Assembly (NCBI GenBank): GCA_023144715.1
Contig: JAGLFC010000151.1
Coordinates: forward strand, 1 to 7,011
Source: Gammaproteobacteria bacterium
Lineage (GTDB): Bacteria; Pseudomonadota; Gammaproteobacteria; GRL18
Direction of reading: 5' to 3'
DNA length: 7,011 nucleotides
Below are positions 1-6,355 of this stretch, piece after piece. Numbering within the stretch: the stretch's first letter is position 1; each line of letters opens with the position of its first letter. Made by a program: the position numbers and the translations under genes. The notes under the pieces are model-generated. The model ran no database searches. It was not told the DNA's origin and saw only the letters and a program-made list of their open reading frames with translations.

Positions 1-72
1 GGAGGTATTATGGAAGGAATTGATCGCATCAAAAAACGATTCTCTAAAAAAACCTCTGAGCCACACCAATAA
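1..72 (+). CDS. C-terminal end of a LivM-like ABC transporter permease (partial)
   Basis: An open frame enters from the left edge and ends at a TAA at 70-72. It gives 23 residues beginning GGIMEGIDRIKK and ending in a hydrophilic, Lys/Arg-rich tail. Inner-membrane permeases of the LivM type usually end in a Gly-rich turn followed by a short basic cytoplasmic tail, and this fits. The main support is context: it lies 18 bp upstream of a LivG-like and a LivF-like ATPase gene, matching the usual order permease, LivG, LivF. The fragment alone is too short for a family assignment, so the name is an inference. Confidence 0.6.
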   Translation, partial: GGIMEGIDRIKKRFSKKTSEPHQ

Positions 73-90
73 GCCTAGGAATATAACATC

Positions 91-852
91 ATGAGTAATA
101 TAATTTTAAAAATTGATAATGTGCAAAAATCCTTTGGTGGTCTTAAAGCACTCAGCGATTTATTCCTAGAAGTAGAAGAGGGCAAAGTACATGCCATTAT
201 CGGCCCTAATGGTGCGGGTAAATCCACTATGCTGAATGTATGTATTGGACGTTTAGCACCTGATAGTGGTACGGTTACCTTTAATGGTCAAAATATGATT
301 GGTAAACAACCGCATGAAATTAATCAGGCAGGTATTTCTCGAGTATTTCAAACCCCTGAGATTTTTCCTGATTTATCTATTTTACAAAATGTCATGATAC
401 CTGCTATGGCAAGACGTGAAGGATCCTTCAAGTTTAATATGTTTCGCAGTTTATCCAGTGAGACAGAAATTGTGGACGAAGCATATAAGGTACTTGAAGA
501 TATTGGTTTGCTTGATCAATTACATCATCATGCAGGCAGTATGTCCCGTGGTGATAAACGCCGTTTAGAATTGGCGATGTGTTTAGTACAACATCCCAAG
601 TTATTATTATTAGATGAGCCGACTGCGGGTATGGCACGACATGATACCAATAAAACTATTGATTTACTGAAAAAAATTAAAGAACGTGGCATGACTAAAG
701 TCATTATTGAACACGATATGCACGTTGTTTTTAGTGTGGCGGATCATATTTCTGTTTTAGCACAAGGTACAATTATTGCCTCAGGCACACCCGATGAAAT
801 ACGAGGCAACCCAAAGGTACAGGAAGCCTATTTAGGTGGAGCACATTTATGA
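91..852 (+). CDS. livG: LivG-like ATP-binding protein of a branched-chain amino acid type (HAAT) ABC importer
   Basis: This is one of two cytoplasmic ATPases that drive a Liv-type importer for branched-chain amino acids or related small polar substrates (amides, urea). All nucleotide-binding motifs are visible: Walker A GPNGAGKST at residues 38-46, Q-loop Gln87 in a VFQTPEIFPDLSILQNV stretch typical of LivG, signature MSRGDKR at 151-157, Walker B LLLLDEP at 171-177 with catalytic Glu176, and H-loop His208 in IIEHDM. Its 253 residues match the family length. The signature departs from LSGGQ: Met replaces Leu, Arg replaces the first Gly, and Asp-Lys follows. LivG proteins often vary here. The ATG has a TAGGA ribosome site at 76-80, 10 nt upstream. 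The stop overlaps the livF start, so the two are probably translationally coupled. The exact substrate cannot be read from the ATPase. Confidence 0.9.
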   Translation: MSNIILKIDNVQKSFGGLKALSDLFLEVEEGKVHAIIGPNGAGKSTMLNVCIGRLAPDSGTVTFNGQNMIGKQPHEINQAGISRVFQTPEIFPDLSILQNVMIPAMARREGSFKFNMFRSLSSETEIVDEAYKVLEDIGLLDQLHHHAGSMSRGDKRRLELAMCLVQHPKLLLLDEPTAGMARHDTNKTIDLLKKIKERGMTKVIIEHDMHVVFSVADHISVLAQGTIIASGTPDEIRGNPKVQEAYLGGAHL

Positions 853-1625
853 GTAATTTTCAAAAACAAGTCGGTGAACACGTCCCAGTCGCCAATCAAA
901 TTTCTAATACAGGTAATGCACCTGCCTTTTTTTCATGTTGGGATATTCACTCCTATTATGGTGAAAGCTATATTGTTCAAGGCGTAAGTTTTGATGTGCG
1001 TGAGGGTGAAATTATTGCTCTTTTAGGTCGAAATGGTGCAGGCAAAACCTCCACATTACGTTCTATTGCCAGAGCATCAAATCCAGAAGTGAAACATGGT
1101 GAAATTTGGTTGGATCATCAGCCCGTACACAAAATGAAATCTTATCAAGCGGCTCAACATGGTGTGGCTTTGGTACAGGAAGATCGCTGTATTATTGCAG
1201 GACTCACTGTAGAAGAAAACCTTAAACTGGCTCAAATAGAAGAACCGATTGGCTGGTCATTAGAACGTATTTATGAACATTTTCCCAAGCTGGGGGAACG
1301 TCGCAATCAGATGGGGGTGACTTTATCAGGGGGCGAACAACAAATGTTAGCCGTTGCACGAGCCTTAGCAAGAGATATTAAATTACTCTTATTGGACGAA
1401 CCTTATGAAGGACTTGCACCTGTGATTGTGCATGAAATTGAGCGTATTTTAGATAGTATTAAAAAGTTGGGTATTACTACTATTATTGTTGAACAAAATG
1501 CGATTGCTGCCTTGCGTTTGGCAGACCGTGCTATTATTTTAGATATGGGGCATGTTGTTTTTGATGGTTTAGCTCAAGAAGTCTTAGATGATGAAGAATT
1601 AAGACAACAGTATTTAGCAATTTAG
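849..1625 (+). CDS. livF: LivF-like ATP-binding protein of the same HAAT ABC importer
   Basis: This is the second ATPase of the Liv-type importer, expected to pair with the LivG-like protein on the cytoplasmic face of the permease dimer. Motifs seen: Walker A GRNGAGKT at 60-67, Q-loop Gln110, signature LSGGE at 159-163 followed by QQMLAVARALA, Walker B LLLLDEP at 179-185, then YEGLAPVIV. The H-loop histidine is replaced by Gln216 in VEQN, as is usual in LivF. At 258 residues it is longer than the usual ~235, because about 25 polar residues precede the first beta strand. No ATG, GTG or TTG codon occurs in that extension after the first, so it must be translated if this start is right. The start ATG lies in an ATGA overlap with the livG stop and has AGGTGGA at 834-840, 8 nt upstream. 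The substrate is undetermined. Confidence 0.9.
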   Translation: MSNFQKQVGEHVPVANQISNTGNAPAFFSCWDIHSYYGESYIVQGVSFDVREGEIIALLGRNGAGKTSTLRSIARASNPEVKHGEIWLDHQPVHKMKSYQAAQHGVALVQEDRCIIAGLTVEENLKLAQIEEPIGWSLERIYEHFPKLGERRNQMGVTLSGGEQQMLAVARALARDIKLLLLDEPYEGLAPVIVHEIERILDSIKKLGITTIIVEQNAIAALRLADRAIILDMGHVVFDGLAQEVLDDEELRQQYLAI

Positions 1626-1628
1626 CTT

Positions 1629-1659
1629 AATATGGGACAGTAATAGACTGTCCCATATT
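1629..1659. terminator. Perfect 13-bp inverted repeat between convergent operons, probable bidirectional terminator
   Basis: The arms at 1629-1641 (AATATGGGACAGT) and 1647-1659 (ACTGTCCCATATT) are exact reverse complements around a 5-nt loop. The repeat begins 4 bp after the livF stop and ends 8 bp before the stop of the convergent DUF971 gene. Position and symmetry suit a terminator serving both strands. No long T-run follows on either strand, so termination strength is uncertain; the hairpin may mainly protect 3' ends. Confidence 0.7.
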
Positions 1660-1667
1660 CATTACAT

Positions 1668-2039
1668 TCAATTGATCTTACGTTCATGCCCAGCATCTTT
1701 CAATTTCTGTAGATAATCAGTCCACATTTTTTCTTGATTTTTACCATAATCATAAAATAAGTCCCACGAAAAGATCCCACTATCATGACCATCGGTAAAT
1801 TCTATTTTAATCGCATAATTACCCACAGGTTCTAAATTTTTGATATTGACATTTTCCTTGCCAATCTGTAATGTTTCTTCACCTGGTGCATGTCCTCTGA
1901 CTTCAGCAGAAGGTGAATGTACTCGTAAAAACTCACTAGGAAAGTGAAAATTTGAGCCATCATCAAAGCTAATTTCTAACTCGTGTGATTTTGAGTGTAA
2001 ATTAATTTCTGTAGGTGTAGGTGTATTTTGTGTAGACAT
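1668..2039 (-). CDS. DUF971 / GBBH-like N-terminal domain protein linked to hslVU
   Basis: This small soluble protein of 123 residues belongs to the DUF971 family (Pfam GBBH-like_N, the fold found at the N terminus of gamma-butyrobetaine hydroxylase). Recognisable stretches are LRVHSPSAEVRGHAPG and GNYAIKIEFTDGHDSGIFSWDLFYDYG, the family's two best conserved blocks. There is no oxygenase domain, so it should not act as a hydroxylase. It has no cysteine, so the Cys-based zinc site of the eukaryotic domain is absent. I chose the ATG at 2039, because GGA at 2047-2049 sits 7 nt upstream. An in-frame TTG at 2051 would add four residues but overlaps that ribosome site and has none of its own. The start is 16 bp after the hslU stop, so it is probably the last gene of an hslV-hslU-DUF971 operon. 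Its molecular function is unknown. Confidence 0.85.
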   Translation of the reverse strand: MSTQNTPTPTEINLHSKSHELEISFDDGSNFHFPSEFLRVHSPSAEVRGHAPGEETLQIGKENVNIKNLEPVGNYAIKIEFTDGHDSGIFSWDLFYDYGKNQEKMWTDYLQKLKDAGHERKIN

Positions 2040-2055
2040 AATAATTTCCAATTCG

Positions 2056-3417
2056 TTATAAAATAAAGCGAGATAAGTCTTCGTTAATGGCTAACTCACC
2101 TAATTGTTCATCAACATAATGACCATCAACGATAAGGCTTTCACCATTTTTATCTGAGGCATCATAAGAAACAGATTCTAATAAACGCTCCATAATGGTA
2201 TGTAAACGACGAGCACCTATGTTTTCAGTGGATTCATTAACGGTAAAAGCCACTTCAGCAATTCGTTCAATAGCACTATGGGCAAATTCTAAGTTAAGAC
2301 CTTCTGTCTTCATTAAGGCGATATATTGTTCTGTTAAGGAAGCATCAGGTTCTACCAGTATACGGCTAAAGTCTTTAACATCTAAGGCGGTAAGTTCTAC
2401 TCGTATCGGTAAGCGTCCTTGTAGCTCAGGAATTAAATCAGAAGGTTTGGAAAGATGAAATGCTCCAGAACAGATAAATAAAATATGATCCGTTTTGACC
2501 ATACCATATTTAGTTGAAACCGTACTGCCTTCAACAAGAGGAAGCAGATCACGTTGTACGCCTTCACGCGAAACTTCTGGACCTCGTCCTTCACTACGAG
2601 TTGCAATCTTATCAATTTCATCTAAAAAGACAATACCATGTTGCTCGGCATTACTTACGGCTTGTTGTTTGATGTCTTCATCATTGATGAGTTTTTCGGC
2701 TTCTTCTTCAGCTAAAAGTTTCATCGCATCTTTAACGCTTGATTTACGTCGCTTGGTCTTATCACCACCGCTCATATTTTGAAACATACCTTGTAACTGG
2801 TTGGTCATTTCTTCCATACCAGGGGGTGCCATGATTTCTACACCGATACTGGGTGCTTTAATTTCAATTTCAATTTCTTTATCATCCAACTGACCTTCAC
2901 GTAACATTTTACGAAATTTTTGTCGAGTAGAATTACCTGAATCACTATTATTCTTGGTACTATCAGAAGTATCACCTTCTTGCCAATCATCAGACTTTCT
3001 TGCAGGGGGTAATAATATATTCAATACACGTTCTTCAGCAGCATCAAGTGCTTGATTTTGCACTTTTTTGACAGCTTGTTCACGTGTCATTTTAACGGCA
3101 ACATCCAATAAATCACGAATAATAGATTCAACATCACGCCCTACATAGCCCACTTCTGTAAATTTTGTGGCTTCAATTTTAATAAAAGGGGCATTGGCAA
3201 GACGTGCAAGACGACGAGCAATTTCTGTTTTACCTACGCCTGTAGGACCAATCATAAGAATATTTTTGGGTGTGATTTCACTACACAAAGGTTCTTCGAC
3301 TTGACTTCTACGCCAGCGATTACGTAAGGCAATTGCCACGGCACGTTTGGCATCTGCTTGACCGATAATATGTTTATCCAGTTCTTGAACAATTTCTCTA
3401 GGTGTCATGTGTGACAT
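2056..3417 (-). CDS. hslU: HslU (ClpY), ATPase subunit of the HslVU protease
   Basis: This AAA+ unfoldase forms a hexameric ring that feeds substrates into the HslV peptidase in the cytoplasm. Visible elements in order: N-terminal [16 protein letters not shown], Walker A GPTGVGKT at 57-64, pore loop GYVG at 90-93, the intermediate (I) domain at about 110-240, Walker B IVFLDEID at 262-269, the [12 protein letters not shown] arginine-finger region, sensor-2 [14 protein letters not shown], and the C-terminal LSRFIL tail that docks into HslV. At 453 residues it is slightly longer than E. coli HslU (443). A Ser/Asp/Asn-rich stretch at about 142-164 of the I domain is the most divergent segment. 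The ATG start has AGGAG at 3430-3434, 12 nt upstream, which is rather long spacing; a second ATG three codons in (MTPREI) is possible. It lies 45 bp after hslV. Confidence 0.97.
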   Translation of the reverse strand: MSHMTPREIVQELDKHIIGQADAKRAVAIALRNRWRRSQVEEPLCSEITPKNILMIGPTGVGKTEIARRLARLANAPFIKIEATKFTEVGYVGRDVESIIRDLLDVAVKMTREQAVKKVQNQALDAAEERVLNILLPPARKSDDWQEGDTSDSTKNNSDSGNSTRQKFRKMLREGQLDDKEIEIEIKAPSIGVEIMAPPGMEEMTNQLQGMFQNMSGGDKTKRRKSSVKDAMKLLAEEEAEKLINDEDIKQQAVSNAEQHGIVFLDEIDKIATRSEGRGPEVSREGVQRDLLPLVEGSTVSTKYGMVKTDHILFICSGAFHLSKPSDLIPELQGRLPIRVELTALDVKDFSRILVEPDASLTEQYIALMKTEGLNLEFAHSAIERIAEVAFTVNESTENIGARRLHTIMERLLESVSYDASDKNGESLIVDGHYVDEQLGELAINEDLSRFIL

Positions 3418-3462
3418 TGACGTTATAAGCTCCTGATTAGCAAATGGCTGAACAATAATGGA

Positions 3463-4005
3463 TTATTTTATATCCAGTGTTTCAATGGTGTGATTGTAAT
3501 TGGTATAAATACAGATGTCGCCTGCAATCGTCAGACCTTTTTTAACAATCTCTTCAGCACTGAGATCAGTATTATCCATTAATGCACGTGCTGCGGATTG
3601 TGCGTAAGGTCCACCAGAACCAATGGCAATCAGACCATCTTCTGGTTCAATCACATCACCATTACCTGTAATAATAAGTGAGGCTGTTTCATCAGCCACG
3701 GCTAATAAGGCTTCTAATTTTCTAAGTGATTGTTCAGTACGCCAATCTTTGGCAAGCTCTACAGCGGCACGCACGAGTTGTCCACGGTGTTTTTCTAACT
3801 TGCTTTCAAAACGCTCAAATAGGGTAAACGCATCAGCCGTACCACCTGCAAAACCTGCAATGATTTTATTATGAAATAAACGACGCACTTTACGAGCATT
3901 GCCTTTCATAATCGTATTACCTAGAGAAACCTGACCATCACCACCAATAACCACCTGATTACCTTTGCGTACACAAAGGATGGTGGTGCCTCTATATTGT
4001 TCCAA
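3463..4005 (-). CDS. hslV: HslV (ClpQ), peptidase subunit of the HslVU protease
   Basis: This is the proteasome beta-like N-terminal threonine peptidase, forming two stacked hexameric rings that degrade proteins unfolded by HslU. The protein begins MEQYRG followed by Thr-Thr. Removal of this 6-residue propeptide would expose Thr7 as the catalytic N-terminal threonine. With that register, Asp23 and Lys39 match Asp17 and Lys33 of the mature E. coli enzyme. Further conserved blocks are [56 protein letters not shown] and AGDICIYTN. The length of 180 residues is normal. The start codon is TTG, supported by an AGGA 7 nt upstream and by the conserved propeptide; the next in-frame Met is residue 33, inside the fold. 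It is the first gene of the hslV-hslU-DUF971 operon, with a possible heat-shock promoter upstream. Confidence 0.97.
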   Translation of the reverse strand: MEQYRGTTILCVRKGNQVVIGGDGQVSLGNTIMKGNARKVRRLFHNKIIAGFAGGTADAFTLFERFESKLEKHRGQLVRAAVELAKDWRTEQSLRKLEALLAVADETASLIITGNGDVIEPEDGLIAIGSGGPYAQSAARALMDNTDLSAEEIVKKGLTIAGDICIYTNYNHTIETLDIK

Positions 4006-4012
4006 TATCTTA

Positions 4013-4016
4013 TCCT
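4013..4016 (-). promoter_or_regulatory. Ribosome binding site fixing the TTG start of hslV
   Basis: On the minus strand AGGA is followed by a 7-nt spacer (TAAGATA) and then TTG-GAA-CAA, the start of the conserved MEQYRG propeptide. No ATG or GTG near this position gives a complete protein, so this site settles the unusual start codon. Confidence 0.75.
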
Positions 4017-4051
4017 ATCTTAGTATCTCAATGAATTCTCTGTTTTCAATG

Positions 4052-4080
4052 AAATAAGGTTGATCTGGACTAAAATCAAG
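4052..4080 (-). promoter_or_regulatory. Candidate sigma-32 (heat-shock) promoter for hslVU
   Basis: On the minus strand CTTGATT (4080-4074) is followed after 14 nt by CCTTATTT (4059-4052). The sigma-32 consensus is about CTTGAAA, 13-15 nt, CCCCATTT, so most positions match and the spacing fits. Transcription would begin near 4045, about 40 nt before the hslV start. hslVU is a known heat-shock operon in E. coli, which supports the reading, but the assignment is by eye. Confidence 0.5.
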
Positions 4081-4140
4081 GTCAGTAATGACTATTTATT
4101 AAAGAGACTCATTAATTTTTAATGGCTTGAGCCTTAGACC

Positions 4141-5301
4141 TTAATCACCCCAATAGTCTGTTTTAATCGCATCACCCAAATCAGCATTAATAAGACGTTG
4201 TCTGACTTCTACTAATTTTTCAATCAAAGCAGGCTCCGTTTTCTCATAAGCTTCAGCATCAGGCACACGACGAACCACGACACCTAATAATTCAGTAATA
4301 GCATTACCAATGGAGTTTTGACTAATGGTGACAATGAGTTTACCTTGATCATTACGATAAATCAGTTGTTTGAAAGCAGGTTGCCAGCGAATGGCATTGG
4401 CATATTTAGCATCATGAATACATAAATCACGGACTTTTTTAGCACTGGCAAGAAAATCATTATTAAATAATAAAGTATCTTCAATTTGATTAGGAAAATA
4501 ACAGTCTTTGTGCATGGGGGCATTGCGTGTTGAGACTTGTGTAAAAAAAGTACGATAAAAATCTAAAAAGCCTTTTAAAATTAAATCGTATTCCATCCAA
4601 AAATGGGTACTTTTTAACATCTCTACCCCTCCTTGAATTTCCCAACTTGGTAATCCTTGAGGATAATCAGTCAATTTTAATTGTGATTCGTCAGTATCCA
4701 CTTGTTTGAGAATTTTTAAATCTAATTCTTCAAAAAAGTTATGATAAACCGTGCGAATATGACTTTCAAATAGATTGTTTTGTCCACCATCCGTTAGGTT
4801 AGGATTATTAGGATCAGCCATTTCTGCATTACGTAATTGCTCCATATTAAAGACAATAAAGTGGTTATGTAGCATTCTGATACTTGGGACACCCGGTGCA
4901 GTTAGTGGCCATGTTGAATCTAAACTGGCTTCACCTGCCATAATCAGTGCATCTTCAGGATCAGGATATTTTTCCAGCATATAAGAAATCATAATTTGAT
5001 TCATACGATTCCAAACACTTTTTGTGTGTTCGGGCAATTGGGTACGTCTCACAGGACGACCTAAAGGATTTAAAATACATTTGGAAGAATTAAAAATAAT
5101 GGATGTATCAAATTCATTACTATGACCTAGAGCCTTACGATACATTAAAAGATTTTCAGGATTGGTTAATAAACCATTATTTTGTGACAGATCTTGTAAA
5201 TTCTCTGTACTATTAAAAAATTCATTAGGCTTCATTCCCTCAGGTACTTCCAGAGGAATGGGGCGAAATGGGGTAATGATCTCTCTAGGTCCAGTCTTCA
5301 T
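4141..5301 (-). CDS. Unrecognised 386-residue soluble protein with a weak HIT-like His motif
   Basis: I do not recognise this protein. It has no signal peptide and no membrane segment, so it is probably cytoplasmic. It is rich in charged and aromatic residues, with three cysteines, at residue 75 and in KDCYF and RDLCIHD further on. The stretch 59-151 loosely resembles the layout of a HIT/GalT-type nucleotide-binding fold: an N-P-L-G-R segment at 78-82, a helical region, AGEASLDS at 122-129, then a strand ending LHNHFIVF at 144-151. If the two His were equivalent to the last two of the H-x-H-x-H triad, the first would be Met143. This is a hypothesis, not an assignment. The ATG start has GAGAG at 5310-5314, 8 nt upstream. 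The gene has its own candidate promoter and a 135-bp gap before hslV, so it is probably a separate transcription unit. Base composition is like its neighbours; I see no sign of recent transfer. Confidence 0.85.
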   Translation of the reverse strand: MKTGPREIITPFRPIPLEVPEGMKPNEFFNSTENLQDLSQNNGLLTNPENLLMYRKALGHSNEFDTSIIFNSSKCILNPLGRPVRRTQLPEHTKSVWNRMNQIMISYMLEKYPDPEDALIMAGEASLDSTWPLTAPGVPSIRMLHNHFIVFNMEQLRNAEMADPNNPNLTDGGQNNLFESHIRTVYHNFFEELDLKILKQVDTDESQLKLTDYPQGLPSWEIQGGVEMLKSTHFWMEYDLILKGFLDFYRTFFTQVSTRNAPMHKDCYFPNQIEDTLLFNNDFLASAKKVRDLCIHDAKYANAIRWQPAFKQLIYRNDQGKLIVTISQNSIGNAITELLGVVVRRVPDAEAYEKTEPALIEKLVEVRQRLINADLGDAIKTDYWGD

Positions 5302-5334
5302 TTAAGATACTCTCTTGATCCGTTATAAAAATAT

Positions 5335-5343
5335 ATATTAACA
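5335..5343 (-). promoter_or_regulatory. Extended -10 element for the 386-residue protein gene
   Basis: On the minus strand TG-T-TAATAT lies at 5343-5335, matching the extended -10 form TGn-TATAAT at the TG and 4 of 6 hexamer positions. Transcription would begin near 5328, about 27 nt before the ATG. The FNR-like palindrome is then centred about 42 bp upstream, the usual place for a class II activator site. Assignment is by eye in AT-rich DNA. Confidence 0.4.
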
Positions 5344-5363
5344 CTGACTTATTATCGCACGTA

Positions 5364-5377
5364 TTGATATGTATCAT
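5364..5377. promoter_or_regulatory. FNR/Anr-type binding site between divergent genes
   Basis: TTGAT-ATGT-ATCAT matches the FNR/Anr/Dnr palindrome TTGAT-N4-ATCAA at 9 of 10 defined positions. It lies in the 172-bp divergent region between the unrecognised minus-strand gene and the CobD-like plus-strand gene. Its centre (5370.5) falls near -42 from the likely minus-strand start and near -58 from the plus-strand one. Both are plausible activator positions, the first more so. The regulator itself is not in the window. Confidence 0.5.
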
Positions 5378-5413
5378 AAAATGTTTATTGTTATTATCTC
5401 TGTGAGTTGTGCG

Positions 5414-5422
5414 TGTTAGAAT
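5414..5422 (+). promoter_or_regulatory. Extended -10 element for the CobD-like gene
   Basis: TG-T-TAGAAT matches an extended -10 promoter with 5 of 6 hexamer bases. No good -35 hexamer lies at 17 bp, which extended -10 promoters often lack. The predicted start near 5429 leaves a leader of about 45 nt before the ATG at 5474. Confidence 0.45.
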
Positions 5423-5473
5423 ACAATTTTTTAATAATCTAATCCTTATAAATATGATAAATAAAGGTAAAAA

Positions 5474-6355
5474 ATGCTGATTGCTCTCTTATGCGCTCTA
5501 CTATTGAGTTATTATTTTGGTGAACTCAAACAATACAATCCTCTTGTTGCACTCAAGCAATTAGCCAATATGCTGGAAACACGTCTGAATGAAGATTTAC
5601 ATGATGAAACAGTACAAGATAAGCAACAAAATCGTATTAATGGTTTAATTGCCTTAATTGTATGTATTGTCCCTATTTGGTGGTTGAGTCAATTAATTAT
5701 ACCAGAAGGCTTGATAGGTTATCTATTTGAAGGCGCCATTCTTTACGTGGCATTAAGTTTTAATCATATCAAAAATTATGTACAACACATTACTCATGCT
5801 TTAGAAACCAATAATCTTGTTCAAGCACGTTATCATTTATCCATGATCAGTCATCAAGATGTACGACAAATGGATGATAATGAAATTTGTAGGACAACCA
5901 CTGAATCTATTTTAGAACAAGGTAATAATGCACTATTAGCAGTATTTTTTTGGTTTATAGTGACAGGTATATCAGGGGTTATTATTTATACGATCACTCG
6001 CTTACTCAACGGTCTTTGGGATCAAAAAACACCTCGCTATCATAATTTTAGTTTTTTTATTGTTAAATTTTATTATTTACTGAATTTTATTCCTGCTCGT
6101 CTCAGTGCATTGACCTATGCACTGATGGGAAATTGGCATAATGCGATACAAAGTCAGTTACAACAGGGCGTTCTTTGGGAAATACCCAATGATGTTGTTT
6201 TGATTACCTCAGGAATGGGGGCATTAGATCTTTCAATGACACAAAATATTCAGATCAAAGACATTATGCAAGCCTATTCCTTATTGGAACGCTCAACACT
6301 ATTCTGGCTTGCCATAGTAGCCATGCTGTCTATCCCTTATTGGTTTTGTTCCTAG
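5474..6355 (+). CDS. CobD/CbiB-family integral membrane protein, divergent
   Basis: This inner-membrane protein of 293 residues resembles CobD/CbiB, the adenosylcobinamide-phosphate synthase of cobalamin synthesis, and the related AmpE-type proteins. Hydrophobic segments lie at about 1-15, 57-96, 153-175, 192-206 and 274-292. Family resemblance is clearest at 109-215: AL..NNL.QAR..LSMIS at 109-126, ICRTTTESILEQG at 138-150, FFWFIVTGISGVIIY at 158-172, and NFIPARLSAL at 204-213. Several residues that are polar and conserved in true CbiB differ. The GRDT block reads SHQDV (126-130), the AEN..DG block reads LEQGNNAL (147-154), NTLDSM reads RLLNGL (176-181), and the Asp pair before N.IPAR is Tyr-Leu-Leu. 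It therefore probably does not make cobinamide phosphate, and no other cobalamin gene is nearby. The ATG has TAAAGG at 5462-5467, 6 nt upstream. Function is unknown. Confidence 0.75.
   Translation: MLIALLCALLLSYYFGELKQYNPLVALKQLANMLETRLNEDLHDETVQDKQQNRINGLIALIVCIVPIWWLSQLIIPEGLIGYLFEGAILYVALSFNHIKNYVQHITHALETNNLVQARYHLSMISHQDVRQMDDNEICRTTTESILEQGNNALLAVFFWFIVTGISGVIIYTITRLLNGLWDQKTPRYHNFSFFIVKFYYLLNFIPARLSALTYALMGNWHNAIQSQLQQGVLWEIPNDVVLITSGMGALDLSMTQNIQIKDIMQAYSLLERSTLFWLAIVAMLSIPYWFCS

Noticed and set aside
1..72. GGAGG at 1-5 followed by an ATG at 10, as if a 20-residue peptide gene began here
   Set aside because: The same frame is open to the left edge, and the residues fit the basic C-terminal tail of a LivM-like permease directly upstream of livG. 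The spacing of 4 nt is also short.
434..637. Minus-strand open frame of 67 codons inside livG
   Set aside because: It lies wholly antisense to a well-conserved ATPase gene and shows no domain or ribosome site; it is a shadow frame.
2195..2782. Plus-strand and second minus-strand open frames inside hslU
   Set aside because: They are Ser/Arg-rich or low-information translations overlapping the conserved AAA+ domain, with no recognisable motif.
3418..3462. Separate promoter for hslU in the 45-bp gap after hslV
   Set aside because: Only the ribosome site AGGAG stands out; no credible -35/-10 pair fits, and the two genes are normally co-transcribed.
3623..3874. Plus-strand open frame of 83 codons inside hslV
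   Set aside because: It is antisense to the conserved core of HslV and has shadow-type Ser-rich composition.
4081..4140. Possible terminator after the unrecognised gene (GGC-TCAA-GCC and TAATGA/TCATTA repeats)
   Set aside because: Stems are only 3-6 bp, with mismatches or long loops, and no T-run follows, so a terminator cannot be supported.
4775..4984. Plus-strand open frame of 69 codons inside the unrecognised gene
   Set aside because: The minus-strand frame is far longer and has a ribosome site and promoter. This one has neither.
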